Source: DTFZ01 sp964510055 (GTDB taxonomy: Bacteria; Bacillota; Clostridia; Christensenellales; SZUA-584). From it: a stretch of 38,938 bases of DNA. The stretch is taken from the NCBI GenBank assembly GCA_964510055.1, contig CAZDZY010000016.1, positions 1 through 38,938 of the forward strand, in the 5' to 3' direction. Both the position numbers and the translations under genes were made by a program. Positions 31,172 to 38,938 of the stretch are shown here, one piece after another. Below the pieces are notes generated by a model, which saw only the letters and a list, made by a program, of their open reading frames with translations, had not been told where the DNA came from and made no database searches. Within the stretch, counting starts at the first letter, position 1. Each line of letters starts with the position of its first letter.

Positions 31172-32227
31172 TTACCCTGCAACTACTATGCCTTCGAACA
31201 GGTTATCTGCGGTATAATTCTGGCCCAGTACCGGCCAGTAGCCCCACACTTTCATGTCTTTGCACTTCAGCCAGCCCTGCTTGCCGTCCGACGCTTTCAG
31301 CTTGAACCACATCTTGCCGTATACTTTAACGATAGTAAGTTCCTCTCCGGCCCGCGGAAGGAACGCAATGTAATCATTCGAATAATTTCTTCCTTCCCAC
31401 GACAGCCCGCCGCAGCCGCTGGCGTAATCCCACATCACGTCATACGAATCTTCAAAATAGTCATTCGTAACATTTTTGAGCAGTATGATGAATTCTTTTA
31501 GCTTGAGCGGCTCCTGATGGTTAAGGACCGGCGCGGAATACAGTTCTTCTTTTAGTTTCCTGTCGGCTCCGTCGGGTTTATAATGCCCGGTGTACCACAC
31601 GTCCGAAAAATTCTGCGTCCTCGTAAGGCACATCACTATGCCATGAGCGTCGAAATTATCGGCCGGGTCAAAATCGCCCCTCCATGCCCCCGCGAATTTC
31701 ATGTCCATAAGTCCGCCCATCTTGACAAGTTTGTTTTCTGCGCTGTTCCACCAGTAAAGGTATGTGAAAGCAAACTCAGTATCCCCAAGATCGCCGTTAT
31801 ACTCGTCGGTGAACGCAAGCTCCAGTATATTGTCGGTTATATCGATGTCGGTGACTGCGAACATCTGCGCCTGGTTATCACGGTCTATCGTGAATGTGTT
31901 TGCGCCTATCTGCAATGTGGACGAGCCGCTGCCCGCAGTGAACGTTAGTTCCTCGGGCGTGCCGTCGCAATTAAGATCGACAAGCGCCGTATGCTGGTAT
32001 ATGTCGAACAGTATATCGCCGCTCCCCGCGTGGTCAGGCTCTTCGCCGAACGGAGTGGAGGCTGGCGTTGCGGCAGGCGCTGAGGCCGGCGGCGCAGCCG
32101 TAGGCGTAAGTCCCGGCGCGGCGGTAGCCGCGCCTGAAACGCCGGGCGCAGGCGTTATAGTTACCCCGCAGGCGGCCGAAGATACCGCGACGGCAAGCGC
32201 CATGATCATCATAACAATCCTCTTCAT
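31172..32227 (-). CDS. Secreted lipoprotein with low-complexity linker and SH3-like end
   Basis: The protein has 351 aa from Met at 32227 (GGGAGAA upstream). The signal peptide ends in the lipobox SSAAC. A long Ala/Pro/Thr linker follows to about residue 66. The middle domain HTALVDLNCDGTPEELTFTAG recalls repeat-containing calcium/propeller-type domains. The C-terminus, VKVYGKMWFKLKASDGKQGWLKCKDMKVWG, looks like a bacterial SH3 domain. It probably binds the cell wall. No enzyme motif is recognised. Confidence 0.75.
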   Translation of the reverse strand: MKRIVMMIMALAVAVSSAACGVTITPAPGVSGAATAAPGLTPTAAPPASAPAATPASTPFGEEPDHAGSGDILFDIYQHTALVDLNCDGTPEELTFTAGSGSSTLQIGANTFTIDRDNQAQMFAVTDIDITDNILELAFTDEYNGDLGDTEFAFTYLYWWNSAENKLVKMGGLMDMKFAGAWRGDFDPADNFDAHGIVMCLTRTQNFSDVWYTGHYKPDGADRKLKEELYSAPVLNHQEPLKLKEFIILLKNVTNDYFEDSYDVMWDYASGCGGLSWEGRNYSNDYIAFLPRAGEELTIVKVYGKMWFKLKASDGKQGWLKCKDMKVWGYWPVLGQNYTADNLFEGIVVAG

Positions 32228-32280
32228 ATCAATTCTCCCTTTCACGATTTCATGTAATATCTGAATGCATTAAAAATTCA

Positions 32281-32303
32281 GCGTTATTATACCATAATAA
32301 CGC
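32281..32303 (-). promoter_or_regulatory. Extended -10 promoter inside an inverted repeat
   Basis: Arms GCGTTATTAT and ATAATAACGC around ACC. On the minus strand they form TGGTATAAT, an extended -10, 59 bases before the lipoprotein start; the -35 is unclear. The palindrome may also be an operator, or a weak terminator for the gene ending at 32389. Confidence 0.45.
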
Positions 32304-32388
32304 CGCAGATAGCATCAAATATATTGAAAAATATTCTTTTATGTGGAATAACGTCCTTTGTCTTATCGCTTGCCTGTGCGCGCCTTCT

Positions 32389-32895
32389 CTACTGTTCCCG
32401 CAGTTTCGGGGAGTTGAAATTAAGGCCTTCCACCTTCTTTTGCACCTCTCCGGCGCTGAAAGTTACAGTTATCAGCACATCTCCCGGTTCGTCAGAGTAT
32501 TTAGCAGTGTAAATGACGACTGTATAAATCACACCATTTTGTGTTACGTCCGCGGCCTGCCCGAAGGCCTTGCTTTTATATTCCCCTATTTTAGTGTCAA
32601 GAAAACTGACGAGCTTGTCAAACCCTTCTTTTGTTATAGCGGCTTTCATTGTATCGCTGAAATCGCGGCTGAAAACGGCGTAATCGTTGTTTGCTATGCC
32701 AACGAGTATATTATCCGTCATCGGCCCGGCGTACGCTACGTCTTCTTCGGTAATTCCCCCGCTGTGTTTGATGCTTTCCGTTGGGGCGGCGCTTTCAGCG
32801 GGCGAGCTGCTTTCAGAGGGCGCTGAAGCGTCGCAGCCCGCGATCAGCGACACCGCTATGCATATAACAATCACCGGAAAACCAAACTTTTTCAT
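32389..32895 (-). CDS. DUF3887-type lipoprotein
   Basis: The protein has 168 aa. The signal peptide ends in LIAGC, followed by a Ser/Ala/Pro linker. The domain from about residue 60, ILVGIANNDYAVFSRDFSDTMKAAITKEGFDKLVSFLDTKIGEYKS, is the DUF3887 pattern. Function unknown. It overlaps the YhfC-like gene by four bases and is the last gene of the YtrA-type operon. GGAGG supports the start. Confidence 0.78.
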   Translation of the reverse strand: MKKFGFPVIVICIAVSLIAGCDASAPSESSSPAESAAPTESIKHSGGITEEDVAYAGPMTDNILVGIANNDYAVFSRDFSDTMKAAITKEGFDKLVSFLDTKIGEYKSKAFGQAADVTQNGVIYTVVIYTAKYSDEPGDVLITVTFSAGEVQKKVEGLNFNSPKLREQ

Positions 32896-33641
32896 ACATA
32901 ACCTCCGTTTGAGTCTTTAAGCGCAGACTTCATTTTTAATGTTACTATCACGGCGATCGCCGCGAATACGGCTACCGCCCCTTCTATCAGCCACATGTAT
33001 CCCCGCGGATCCATTTTCAGTTTAGCGAGCCCGATCAAAGGCACCAAAGCGTCCACGAGCGCGTGAGCCATCACCGCAAGTATAAAAAACCATACGTTCC
33101 TCCGCTTAACGGCATATAAGACTAGCATCGTAAACCCTATGTGAAGAGCGAGGGTAAGCATCCTCTCAACGCCGGCCGTAAGGAAATCAAGCGGCGGAGA
33201 TCCGGCTAACGCGGCGATGCCGCCTGCCGAAATAATGCTTACGATCTGTTTTAAGTACGGTATGCCGACGATCCAAAGCGCCTCTATTCCGCCGTGCCCG
33301 AGCCCGAACAGTAAGCCGTTTTCCCATGTAAGAAGGCCTTTGTTCAGAAAGCGCAGGGCTGCGTAGCGCCCGGCTTCTTCAAAAACGCCCGCGCTCAAAG
33401 CCAGCAGCATAGCATATAGGAAAGGCTGCGTTAAAATGAATATATTGAACCAGACAGTGTTTAGCAGTTCGTCGAGCAAGGGGATACGTATCAGCAGCTG
33501 AGATACCGTAAACGATACGACGCCCAGCAGGAACATATACCACTTCCCTTTGCGCTTTATTATCATGATAACTGCGATAAGCGCCGGCAGGATAAAACAG
33601 ATAAATGCCGTCACAATAATAAATATTATCGATAATACCAT
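32892..33641 (-). CDS. YhfC-family intramembrane protein (putative CPBP-like metalloprotease)
   Basis: The protein has 249 aa with about seven membrane helices. Conserved residues are SAGVFEEAGRYAAL (the EExxR-like motif), GLGHGGIEALW and MAHALVDALVPL, as in YhfC (PF10086). By fold this resembles CAAX-type membrane proteases; activity is unproven for the family. Its neighbours are a DUF5808-type membrane protein upstream and a lipoprotein downstream, with which it is translationally coupled. Confidence 0.85.
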   Translation of the reverse strand: MVLSIIFIIVTAFICFILPALIAVIMIIKRKGKWYMFLLGVVSFTVSQLLIRIPLLDELLNTVWFNIFILTQPFLYAMLLALSAGVFEEAGRYAALRFLNKGLLTWENGLLFGLGHGGIEALWIVGIPYLKQIVSIISAGGIAALAGSPPLDFLTAGVERMLTLALHIGFTMLVLYAVKRRNVWFFILAVMAHALVDALVPLIGLAKLKMDPRGYMWLIEGAVAVFAAIAVIVTLKMKSALKDSNGGYV

Positions 33642-33662
33642 ATCAAATGTCTCCTCTTATCG

Positions 33663-34775
33663 TTACTTTACGAGCAGCCCCGCAAGTATTATCGTTGCCG
33701 CCATGAACAATACGAAACCGGCGATTATATAAGCCGCCGCGGGCCTTCCGAAGTTCATCGTGAACCCTATGCCGAACCTCTTTTCCACAAACAGCGAAGG
33801 GTCGTCTTTGTTCACATATATCGCGCCCCATCTCCAGTAACGGTCGTCGTCGCGGCGGACTATTCCGCTTTCCGTTTTTATACCCGCCTTTACCCTGCTT
33901 CCGCTCTGGCCTGTCGTAACGGCAAGCGCCAGCGCGCCTATAAGGAGCGCCCCCGCCCCTGCAAGCGAGGCCCACATCCCGGCGTATAAACTTATCGCCT
34001 GCGTAAACCCCAGCTGCATCAAAAGAAACACTATCAGCATTATCATCCCGCCGAATACGGTATATGCCGACCAGCGGCAGCGGAACACGGCGTTCTGCCT
34101 CGACGTCGCTTCCGGATTATCGGGGTCGAGCACAGGCGGCGTCCGAAGCAGCATCCAGTAAACGAGCGCGAATATAATCGACATGACGGCCTGCATCGCG
34201 GGCGCGAATAAAATGAGGCCTATGCTCTTTGGCGCCATGTCCGTCACGTTTCCCGCAAAGTCTATCTTCTGTATCACCTGCTCGGGCATGCCGCCGTACA
34301 GCAGCAGCCCTGCGAGCACGGTCGCTATTATTATCAGCGCGTAACAAACGAACCATGCCGGCGATACCGCGTGCCTTTTCTTAAAAAACCGGGTATCGGC
34401 TACCATAACTTCATGCGCTGCCTGCCAGCCGTTCTTTTCCTTGACCGCCTTTGCCTGCCGCCACATTTTTAGATACATCGCGGAGGTGATCACGATATAC
34501 AGCAGCAGCGCTGCACTCATAATGAAGACCGCAGTTGCCTCGGAAACGAAAAACAGCAGTATTATATAAACCGAAGTCAATATTACTCCGGCTAACGTCA
34601 CTCCGGCGGCAAACTTCTTTCTCAGCCCGGCAAGCTCTTCATTATTGTATTCGCCTGACGGTATGCTTACGCCGAAGCAGAGCGTCTTTCTGCCGATGTA
34701 CGGCAGCAGAGCGAAGATAACCACTATCGGCAGAAAACATACCAGGTAGAAAATAATAAACGTCCAGAAACCCAT
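33663..34775 (-). CDS. DUF1648/DUF5808-type membrane protein
   Basis: The protein has 370 aa with about nine membrane segments. The C-terminal soluble block DDDRYWRWGAIYVNKDDPSLFVEKRFGIGFTMNFGRP is the DUF5808 signature. PEQVIQKIDFAGNVTDMAPKS is a DUF1648-like loop. These proteins commonly follow YtrA-type GntR regulators and are thought to work at the membrane in envelope stress. It starts one base after the regulator stop. Confidence 0.85.
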   Translation of the reverse strand: MGFWTFIIFYLVCFLPIVVIFALLPYIGRKTLCFGVSIPSGEYNNEELAGLRKKFAAGVTLAGVILTSVYIILLFFVSEATAVFIMSAALLLYIVITSAMYLKMWRQAKAVKEKNGWQAAHEVMVADTRFFKKRHAVSPAWFVCYALIIIATVLAGLLLYGGMPEQVIQKIDFAGNVTDMAPKSIGLILFAPAMQAVMSIIFALVYWMLLRTPPVLDPDNPEATSRQNAVFRCRWSAYTVFGGMIMLIVFLLMQLGFTQAISLYAGMWASLAGAGALLIGALALAVTTGQSGSRVKAGIKTESGIVRRDDDRYWRWGAIYVNKDDPSLFVEKRFGIGFTMNFGRPAAAYIIAGFVLFMAATIILAGLLVK

Positions 34776-34776
34776 A

Positions 34777-35160
34777 TCAATCCCTCCCGCTCGAATCGTA
34801 AACCTTGCCGCATAACTCGATCCACTTTTGTTTGTCTACGCCGCGGCATTTCGCGGCCAGAGCGTTTACCTTCAACTGCTCGGTGAGCGCCGCTATATAC
34901 GCCTCGCCGGCCGTATACGACTCGGGTACATTGACTACGGCGCCTTTTTTTCTGTGCACTGTCACGAAGCCTTCGTCTTTCAGTTGATTGTATGCTTTAG
35001 CCACAGTGTGCATGTTGATGGAAAGGTCGGCCGCAAGCTGGCGGACCGAAGGCAGCGGCTCCCCCGGCTGCAGTTCGCCCGTTGCTATAGCCCCGACAAT
35101 GTTTTGCTTGAGCTGTTCATAAAGAGGCGTATCTTTTGTCATTTCAAGTTTGATTATCAT
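34777..35160 (-). CDS. GntR-family regulator, YtrA subgroup
   Basis: The protein has 127 aa: winged helix TPLYEQLKQNIVGAIATGELQPGEPLPSVRQLAADLSINMHTVAKAYNQLKDEGFVTVHRKKGAVV and the short YtrA-type C-terminal helical dimer arm. It is first in a four-gene operon. The operator-like palindrome over its promoter supports autoregulation, as known for YtrA. Usual YtrA operons encode ABC transporters; here a membrane protein and YhfC occupy that place. Confidence 0.9.
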   Translation of the reverse strand: MIIKLEMTKDTPLYEQLKQNIVGAIATGELQPGEPLPSVRQLAADLSINMHTVAKAYNQLKDEGFVTVHRKKGAVVNVPESYTAGEAYIAALTEQLKVNALAAKCRGVDKQKWIELCGKVYDSSGRD

Positions 35161-35174
35161 AGTAAGTCCTCTAC

Positions 35175-35213
35175 CTGTTCTACATTATATAGAACAGATA
35201 GAACTTTTGTCAA
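35175..35213 (-). promoter_or_regulatory. YtrA-type operon promoter and operator
   Basis: On the minus strand, TTGACA (35213-35208), an 18-base spacer and TATAAT (35189-35184). A palindrome with arms CTGTTCTA (35175-35182) and TAGAACAG (35190-35197) straddles the -10. It is the likely site for the GntR protein encoded next. Confidence 0.75.
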
Positions 35214-35293
35214 TAGTTTTTTAAACTTTAAGCAGGGATCGCTGATAGATTAATCCATCTCACTATTTAACAATGCTTCCGGCCTATATAGAA

Positions 35294-35316
35294 AAAGCGC
35301 AGCCCCGCTGCGCTTT
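35294..35316 (-). terminator. Terminator of the phosphofructokinase gene
   Basis: Stem AAAGCGCAGC / GCTGCGCTTT with loop CCC. On the minus strand the T run is TTTTTC. It lies 13 bp past the stop at 35330. Confidence 0.85.
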
Positions 35317-35329
35317 AATCATTCGTTTG

Positions 35330-36577
35330 TTATGGCCTGGCCAGCACCTTCTTGAGGTCCGCAAACCTCGGCATACCATGCTCAAACGGAGGATTCGATT
35401 CTCCCTGTATTAGAGGAAGCGCGTAGTCTATATATTCCCGGCTCAAGGCCGTACCGCCGTTCGTTATCCACTCAAGCGGCACTTTCTTTTCCTTATTCGC
35501 TACTTCTTCGAGGTTAATGAGCTTGATATCGCACTTGTAGTCTTTGCCCTGTGCGCGTTCAAAAGCGACCATATAATCGGTCTTGCCCTCGACCGCCGCC
35601 TTAACTGCCGTCTTGCCCGCGAGATAAGCCTCGTCCACATCGGTCTTTGAGGCGAGATGCGCGGCGCACCTCTGCAGCAGGCTGAACTCAATAGAGCGCA
35701 CCTTCGCGCCTGTCTTCTGCTGCGTCAGGCTCCCGAGCGTTGAGGCGAGGCCGCCCAGCTGGGCGTGACCGAACGAATCGGTCGACTTGGCGAGGTCGGA
35801 ACCGTATTCGGAAATATATCTGCCGTCCCTGTCTTTTATGCCCTCCGATACCGCCACTATAACGTAATTGTTCTTTTTATAGATATCCGTTACGCGGTCA
35901 TAGAAGCTGTCGATATCGAATGAAACTTCCGGTAAATATATGAGGTCCGGGCCGGTTCCCCTGTAGACCGCGAGAGCTGCAGCCGCAGTGAGCCAACCGG
36001 CGTTCCTGCCCATTATCTCGAGTATAGTTATAGTGCCCTTGTCGTAGACCCGCGCGTCGCGGTAGACTTCCAGTATCGACGTCGCGAGATATTTCGCCGC
36101 GCTGCCGTACCCCGGGCAGTGGTCGGTCCCCCACAGGTCGTTGTCGATGGTCTTCGGAACGCCCATTACCCTGCACTCGTATCCGGACTTCTGCATATAC
36201 TTGCTTATCTTGTTGCATGTGTCCATGGAGTCGTTGCCGCCGTTATAGAAGAAATAACGGATATTGAACTTTTTGAACACTTCGAGCATCCTCATGTAAT
36301 CGCTCTCGTCGTCCATCACGTCTTTGAGCTTGTACCTTACCGACCCCAGCGCCGACGAAGGCGTGGTCTTCAAAAGCTCAAGCTCCTCCGGGTCTTCCTG
36401 GCCGATATCGTACAGCTTTTCCTCAAGCAGCCCCTTTATGCCGTGCGCCATGCCGTAAACCTTTGTGATGCACTCCTGCTTAAGCGCTTCCTGAAACACC
36501 CCCGCTGCGCTCGCGTTTATAACCGAAGTCGGGCCGCCCGACTGTCCGAATACGCATGCGCCTTTAAGTTCGCCCAT
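35330..36577 (-). CDS. pfp: Pyrophosphate-dependent 6-phosphofructokinase
   Basis: The protein has 415 aa. Phosphate-donor motifs: FGQSGGPTSVIN at the N-terminus, then GGNDSMDT and VPKTIDNDL. Asp in place of the second Gly of GGDGS, and Lys in PKTIDND, are the known marks of pyrophosphate rather than ATP use. Then MGRNAGWLTAAAAL. It interconverts fructose 6-phosphate and fructose 1,6-bisphosphate. Site GGGAGGT supports the start. It is monocistronic by position, outside the island, and shows that the host has its own glycolysis. Confidence 0.92.
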   Translation of the reverse strand: MGELKGACVFGQSGGPTSVINASAAGVFQEALKQECITKVYGMAHGIKGLLEEKLYDIGQEDPEELELLKTTPSSALGSVRYKLKDVMDDESDYMRMLEVFKKFNIRYFFYNGGNDSMDTCNKISKYMQKSGYECRVMGVPKTIDNDLWGTDHCPGYGSAAKYLATSILEVYRDARVYDKGTITILEIMGRNAGWLTAAAALAVYRGTGPDLIYLPEVSFDIDSFYDRVTDIYKKNNYVIVAVSEGIKDRDGRYISEYGSDLAKSTDSFGHAQLGGLASTLGSLTQQKTGAKVRSIEFSLLQRCAAHLASKTDVDEAYLAGKTAVKAAVEGKTDYMVAFERAQGKDYKCDIKLINLEEVANKEKKVPLEWITNGGTALSREYIDYALPLIQGESNPPFEHGMPRFADLKKVLARP

Positions 36578-36616
36578 TTTAATACCTCCCGAATAAAATA
36601 AAAACTTGCTTTTATC

Positions 36617-36644
36617 ATTATACCAATTAAATACTTATTTTCAA
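36617..36644 (-). promoter_or_regulatory. Phosphofructokinase promoter
   Basis: On the minus strand, TTGAAA (36644-36639), a 16-base spacer and TGG-TATAAT with the -10 at 36622-36617, 39 bases before the ATG. The rest of 36645-36743 shows no gene. Confidence 0.65.
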
Positions 36645-36743
36645 TCATAATATGAGTATTTTACCTGTAAGTAAATCTGCATATAATTATCTGGATACAC
36701 TATGCAAAAAATAAGGAAAATAATAGCGCCGGCATATTGCATT

Positions 36744-36787
36744 TTGCAGTGATTTGTATTATATTATAAAGGTCAAAGATAGTCAAA
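36744..36787 (+). promoter_or_regulatory. Heat-shock promoter with CtsR box
   Basis: GGTCAAA-GAT-AGTCAAA (36771-36787) matches the CtsR operator RGTCAAA-NAN-RGTCAAA at every defined base. It lies right after a TATAAA (36765-36770); a TTGCAG at 36744-36749 is a possible -35, with only 15 bases between. This places the dnaJ-like and clpB genes in the CtsR (class III) heat-shock regulon. Confidence 0.85.
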
Positions 36788-36827
36788 GTCGTTTCATCCG
36801 ACATTTTTAGGATGAAGGAGAGAATAT

Positions 36828-37808
36828 ATGCAATACAAGGATTATTACAGCATACTCGGCGTTGATAAGACAGCGTCGCAGGATGAGATAAAAAAACAAT
36901 ACAGGAAGCTCGCGAAGCAATACCACCCGGACATGAACCCCGGCAATAAGAAATCCGAGGAGAAGTTCAAGGAGGTAGGCGAGGCCTATGAGGTGCTGGG
37001 CGACGAAGCCAAACGCAAGAAGTACGATATGTTCGGCAGCCAGGCGAACTTTTCGAACGGCGCGGATTTCGACCCGTCGCAGTACGGCTGGAACGGCGGC
37101 AACGTACGCTACGAGTACTCGGGCAGCGGAGACCACAGTGATTTCTTCAACATGTTCTTCTCCGACGCTTTCGACTTGGGCAGCATATTCGGGCAAGGCC
37201 GCAAGGGTGCCCGCACGACGCGCGTTTATGACAGCGGCGATTACGGCGACTTTTTCGGAACGACCCGCGCAGGCGGGCGTTCGCAGATACGCGACGGCGA
37301 GAATGTGGAAGCGGAAATAGAGATAACGCCCGAAGAAGGCGCGGCGGGCGTGGAAAAGCGTATATCGCTGCAAACGCAGACAGGCACGAAGAGTATTAAC
37401 TTTAAAGTGCCTAAAGGCGTGGGCAACGGCGAGACGATACGCCTAAAAGGCCAGGGCTACGCCGGAGCGGGCGGAGGAAAAGCGGGCGACCTTCACATGA
37501 AAGTGCGCATCACGCCAAGCGGGCGATTCTCGCTGGAGGGCGACGATCTCGTGACCGCCGCCGACGTTTACCCGTGGGAAGCCGCGCTATCGGAGAAAGT
37601 ATCCGTAGAGACTTTGGACGGCCGGATAATGGTCAAGATACCCGAGGGCGTACAGACGGACAGCAGGATACGCGTAGCCGGAAAAGGTTATCCGTCGCGC
37701 AGCGGCAAACAGGGCGATCTTTATATACGCGTGCGCATAGTAAACCCGCAGCATCTTACAGCAGAGCAGAAAGGGCTGTACGAGAAACTGAAAAAGTCGA
37801 TGAAGTGA
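36828..37808 (+). CDS. CbpA/DnaJ-type co-chaperone without zinc finger
   Basis: The protein has 326 aa. The J domain (1-70) has DYYSILGVDKTASQDEIKKQYRKLAKQYHPDMNP with the HPD that stimulates DnaK. A Gly/Phe-like segment rich in Asn, Ser and Asp follows, then two C-terminal substrate domains (IEITPEEGAAGVEKRISLQ...; PKGVGNGETIRLKGQGYAG). The CxxCxGxG repeats of true DnaJ are missing, so it is a type II J protein. GAAGGAGAG gives a firm start. It is expressed from the CtsR-box promoter, before clpB. Confidence 0.92.
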   Translation: MQYKDYYSILGVDKTASQDEIKKQYRKLAKQYHPDMNPGNKKSEEKFKEVGEAYEVLGDEAKRKKYDMFGSQANFSNGADFDPSQYGWNGGNVRYEYSGSGDHSDFFNMFFSDAFDLGSIFGQGRKGARTTRVYDSGDYGDFFGTTRAGGRSQIRDGENVEAEIEITPEEGAAGVEKRISLQTQTGTKSINFKVPKGVGNGETIRLKGQGYAGAGGGKAGDLHMKVRITPSGRFSLEGDDLVTAADVYPWEAALSEKVSVETLDGRIMVKIPEGVQTDSRIRVAGKGYPSRSGKQGDLYIRVRIVNPQHLTAEQKGLYEKLKKSMK

Positions 37809-37834
37809 CAAAATCGGAGGCCTCGATTTTGTCA
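37806..37834 (+). terminator. Hairpin at the end of the dnaJ-like gene
   Basis: An 11-bp perfect stem TGACAAAATCG / CGATTTTGTCA with loop GAGGCCT starts inside the stop codon. Its 3' arm runs into the dispersed repeat, so there is no T tract beyond it. It may be a partial terminator or mRNA stabiliser between dnaJ-like and clpB. Confidence 0.55.
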
Positions 37835-37922
37835 TCCTGAGGGGAGCACAGCGCCCCGAAGGATCCCATTTAGTTTCTCACATACATGGGATTCTTCGCT
37901 CGCAATGCTCACTCAGAATGAC
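37831..37922. repeat. Dispersed hairpin repeat, copy 2
   Basis: Begins GTCATCCTGAG, contains CGAAGGATCCCAT and ATGGGATTCTTCG, ends CTCAGAATGAC. The ends and the middle blocks are inverted repeats. Related to 2400-2474 but longer, with an extra GC-rich loop. It sits in the 154-bp gap between dnaJ-like and clpB. Confidence 0.7.
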
Positions 37923-37962
37923 CGTTTGTTTAAATTTATATCTTAATAGGAGGAAACGAGCC

Positions 37963-38938
37963 ATGGAAATGGACAGATTTACTGAAAAAGCATTAGCCGC
38001 CATAGCGACTGCCCAGGAGACCGCCGTAAGGATGGGGCACCAGCAAGTGGACGGCGAACATATACATTACGCGCTGGCAACTCAGCAGGACGGGCTTATA
38101 CCCAAGCTGCTGGGCTACATGGGGACCGACACCGCGCTGTATGTAAAGGACGTGGAAAACGAACTTAATAAACTGCCCCGCATACAGGGCAGCGCAGTTG
38201 CCGACGCGTACGCTACGCGCAGGATAAGCGAGCTGCTCATACGCGCGCAGGACGAGGCGAAGCGCTTCAAGGACGACTACGCGGGCGCAGAACACCTTTA
38301 CATAGCGCTGCTCAAGGAGCGCGGCACGCCGTCGGCGGCTATATTCAAGCGTTACAATATAACGCTCGAAAATTTTATGGAGGCGCTCCAGAAGGTGCGC
38401 GGAGGCCAACGCGTGACTTCGCAGAACCCGGAAGGAACGTACGACTCGTTAAAACGCTTCGGACGCGACCTCGTCGAGCTCGCGAAACAGGGCAAGATAG
38501 ACCCGGTAATAGGCCGCGACGCGGAGATACGGCGCGCTATACGCATACTCTCCCGCCGCACTAAAAATAACCCCGTGCTGATAGGCGAGCCGGGCGTGGG
38601 CAAGACGGCGGTAGTGGAAGGCCTCGCGCAGAGGATACTCGCGGGCGACGTGCCCGAGGGCTTGAAAGACAAGACGATATTCGCGCTCGACATGGGCGCG
38701 CTCATAGCGGGCGCAAAATACCGCGGTGAGTTTGAAGAGCGGCTCAAAGCCGTGCTGAACGACGTCAACCAGAGCAACGGGCAGATAATACTGTTCATAG
38801 ACGAGCTGCACAACATAGTGGGCGCGGGTAAAGCCGAAGGCGCGATGGACGCGGGCAACATATTAAAGCCGATGCTTGCGCGCGGCGAGCTGCACTGCAT
38901 AGGCGCAACGACTCTGGACGAATACCGCAAGTACATTG
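37963..38938 (+). CDS. clpB: ClpB disaggregase, N-terminal part (cut by window end)
   Basis: An open frame from ATG 37963 (AGGAGG upstream) to the window end, 325 codons, no stop. It begins MEMDRFTEKALAAIATAQET with the two Clp N repeats (VDGEHIHYALATQQDG; GAEHLYIALLKE), then RFGRDLVELAKQGKIDPVIGRDAEIRRAIRIL, Walker A GEPGVGKTAVVEGLA, AGAKYRGEFEERLKAVL and Walker B ILFIDELHNIVGAG. That order is ClpB, which rescues aggregated proteins with DnaK and J proteins. It is co-directional with the dnaJ-like gene and shares the CtsR-box promoter. Confidence 0.95.
   Translation, partial: MEMDRFTEKALAAIATAQETAVRMGHQQVDGEHIHYALATQQDGLIPKLLGYMGTDTALYVKDVENELNKLPRIQGSAVADAYATRRISELLIRAQDEAKRFKDDYAGAEHLYIALLKERGTPSAAIFKRYNITLENFMEALQKVRGGQRVTSQNPEGTYDSLKRFGRDLVELAKQGKIDPVIGRDAEIRRAIRILSRRTKNNPVLIGEPGVGKTAVVEGLAQRILAGDVPEGLKDKTIFALDMGALIAGAKYRGEFEERLKAVLNDVNQSNGQIILFIDELHNIVGAGKAEGAMDAGNILKPMLARGELHCIGATTLDEYRKYI

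Noticed and set aside
1..38938. CRISPR array or toxin-antitoxin / defence genes
   Set aside because: No regularly spaced repeats with spacers, and no recognisable nuclease, toxin or antitoxin pair. The only repeats are the attachment sites, hairpins and the short 12-bp units.

Overview
The window looks like a chromosome segment from an anaerobic member of the Bacillota (Clostridia-like). The main reasons are a canonical CtsR box in front of a dnaJ-like/clpB pair, a pyrophosphate-type phosphofructokinase, a YtrA-type GntR operon with YhfC and DUF5808-type membrane proteins, clostridial-looking short proteins, and AGGAGG-type ribosome binding sites. No tool was run. All family calls come from reading motifs.

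Layout. (1) 245-303 and 29390-29448 are near-identical direct repeats (57 of 59 bases) of the 3' half of a tRNA-Leu(CAA) gene, from the anticodon loop to CCA. They flank about 29.1 kb in which every supported gene (459-28614) lies on the minus strand. The right copy is followed by a perfect terminator that looks native to the tRNA. Both copies are preceded by about 180 bp of diverged homologous sequence, and the left copy is followed by short 12-bp repeats. I read this as an integrated island, probably one unit of a tandem array. No integrase or conjugation gene is recognisable inside it. (2) 29449-38938 is the probable ancestral chromosome: two 48-aa genes, a ferredoxin-like aldo/keto reductase, lipoproteins, a YtrA-type regulator operon, PPi-phosphofructokinase, a CbpA/DnaJ-like chaperone and the start of clpB.

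Island content, in order of transcription (right to left). A consensus promoter with two phased operators (28630-28676) drives a cyclase-family hydrolase, a three-subunit molybdenum hydroxylase, a Urt-type (urea/amide-like) ABC importer, a Rid-family protein and a VOC protein. A second promoter with the same operator (18392-18430) precedes an FCD-type GntR regulator. Behind it come a 3-hydroxyacyl-CoA-dehydrogenase-like enzyme, a FecCD-type ABC importer with a MocA-like molybdenum cofactor cytidylyltransferase, an acetoin/pyruvate dehydrogenase-type E1alpha-E1beta-E2-(rhodanese)-E3 set, a split transketolase, an archaeal-type GAPDH and phosphoglycerate kinase, malic enzyme and a LarA-family racemase.

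How it may work together (inference). The importer brings in a small nitrogenous or amide compound. The molybdenum hydroxylase, fed by its own molybdate-type importer and cofactor maturase, oxidises it, and the cyclase-family hydrolase opens or hydrolyses it. The dehydrogenases, the lipoyl complex and the triose/C4 enzymes channel the carbon to acetyl-CoA, 3-phosphoglycerate and pyruvate. The GntR protein would control both halves through a shared operator, consensus TANATAATCRATTATATA. The substrate is unknown. The combination of N-heterocycle-type enzymes, archaeal-type lower glycolysis and a tRNA-bounded integrase-less island is the most unusual thing here.
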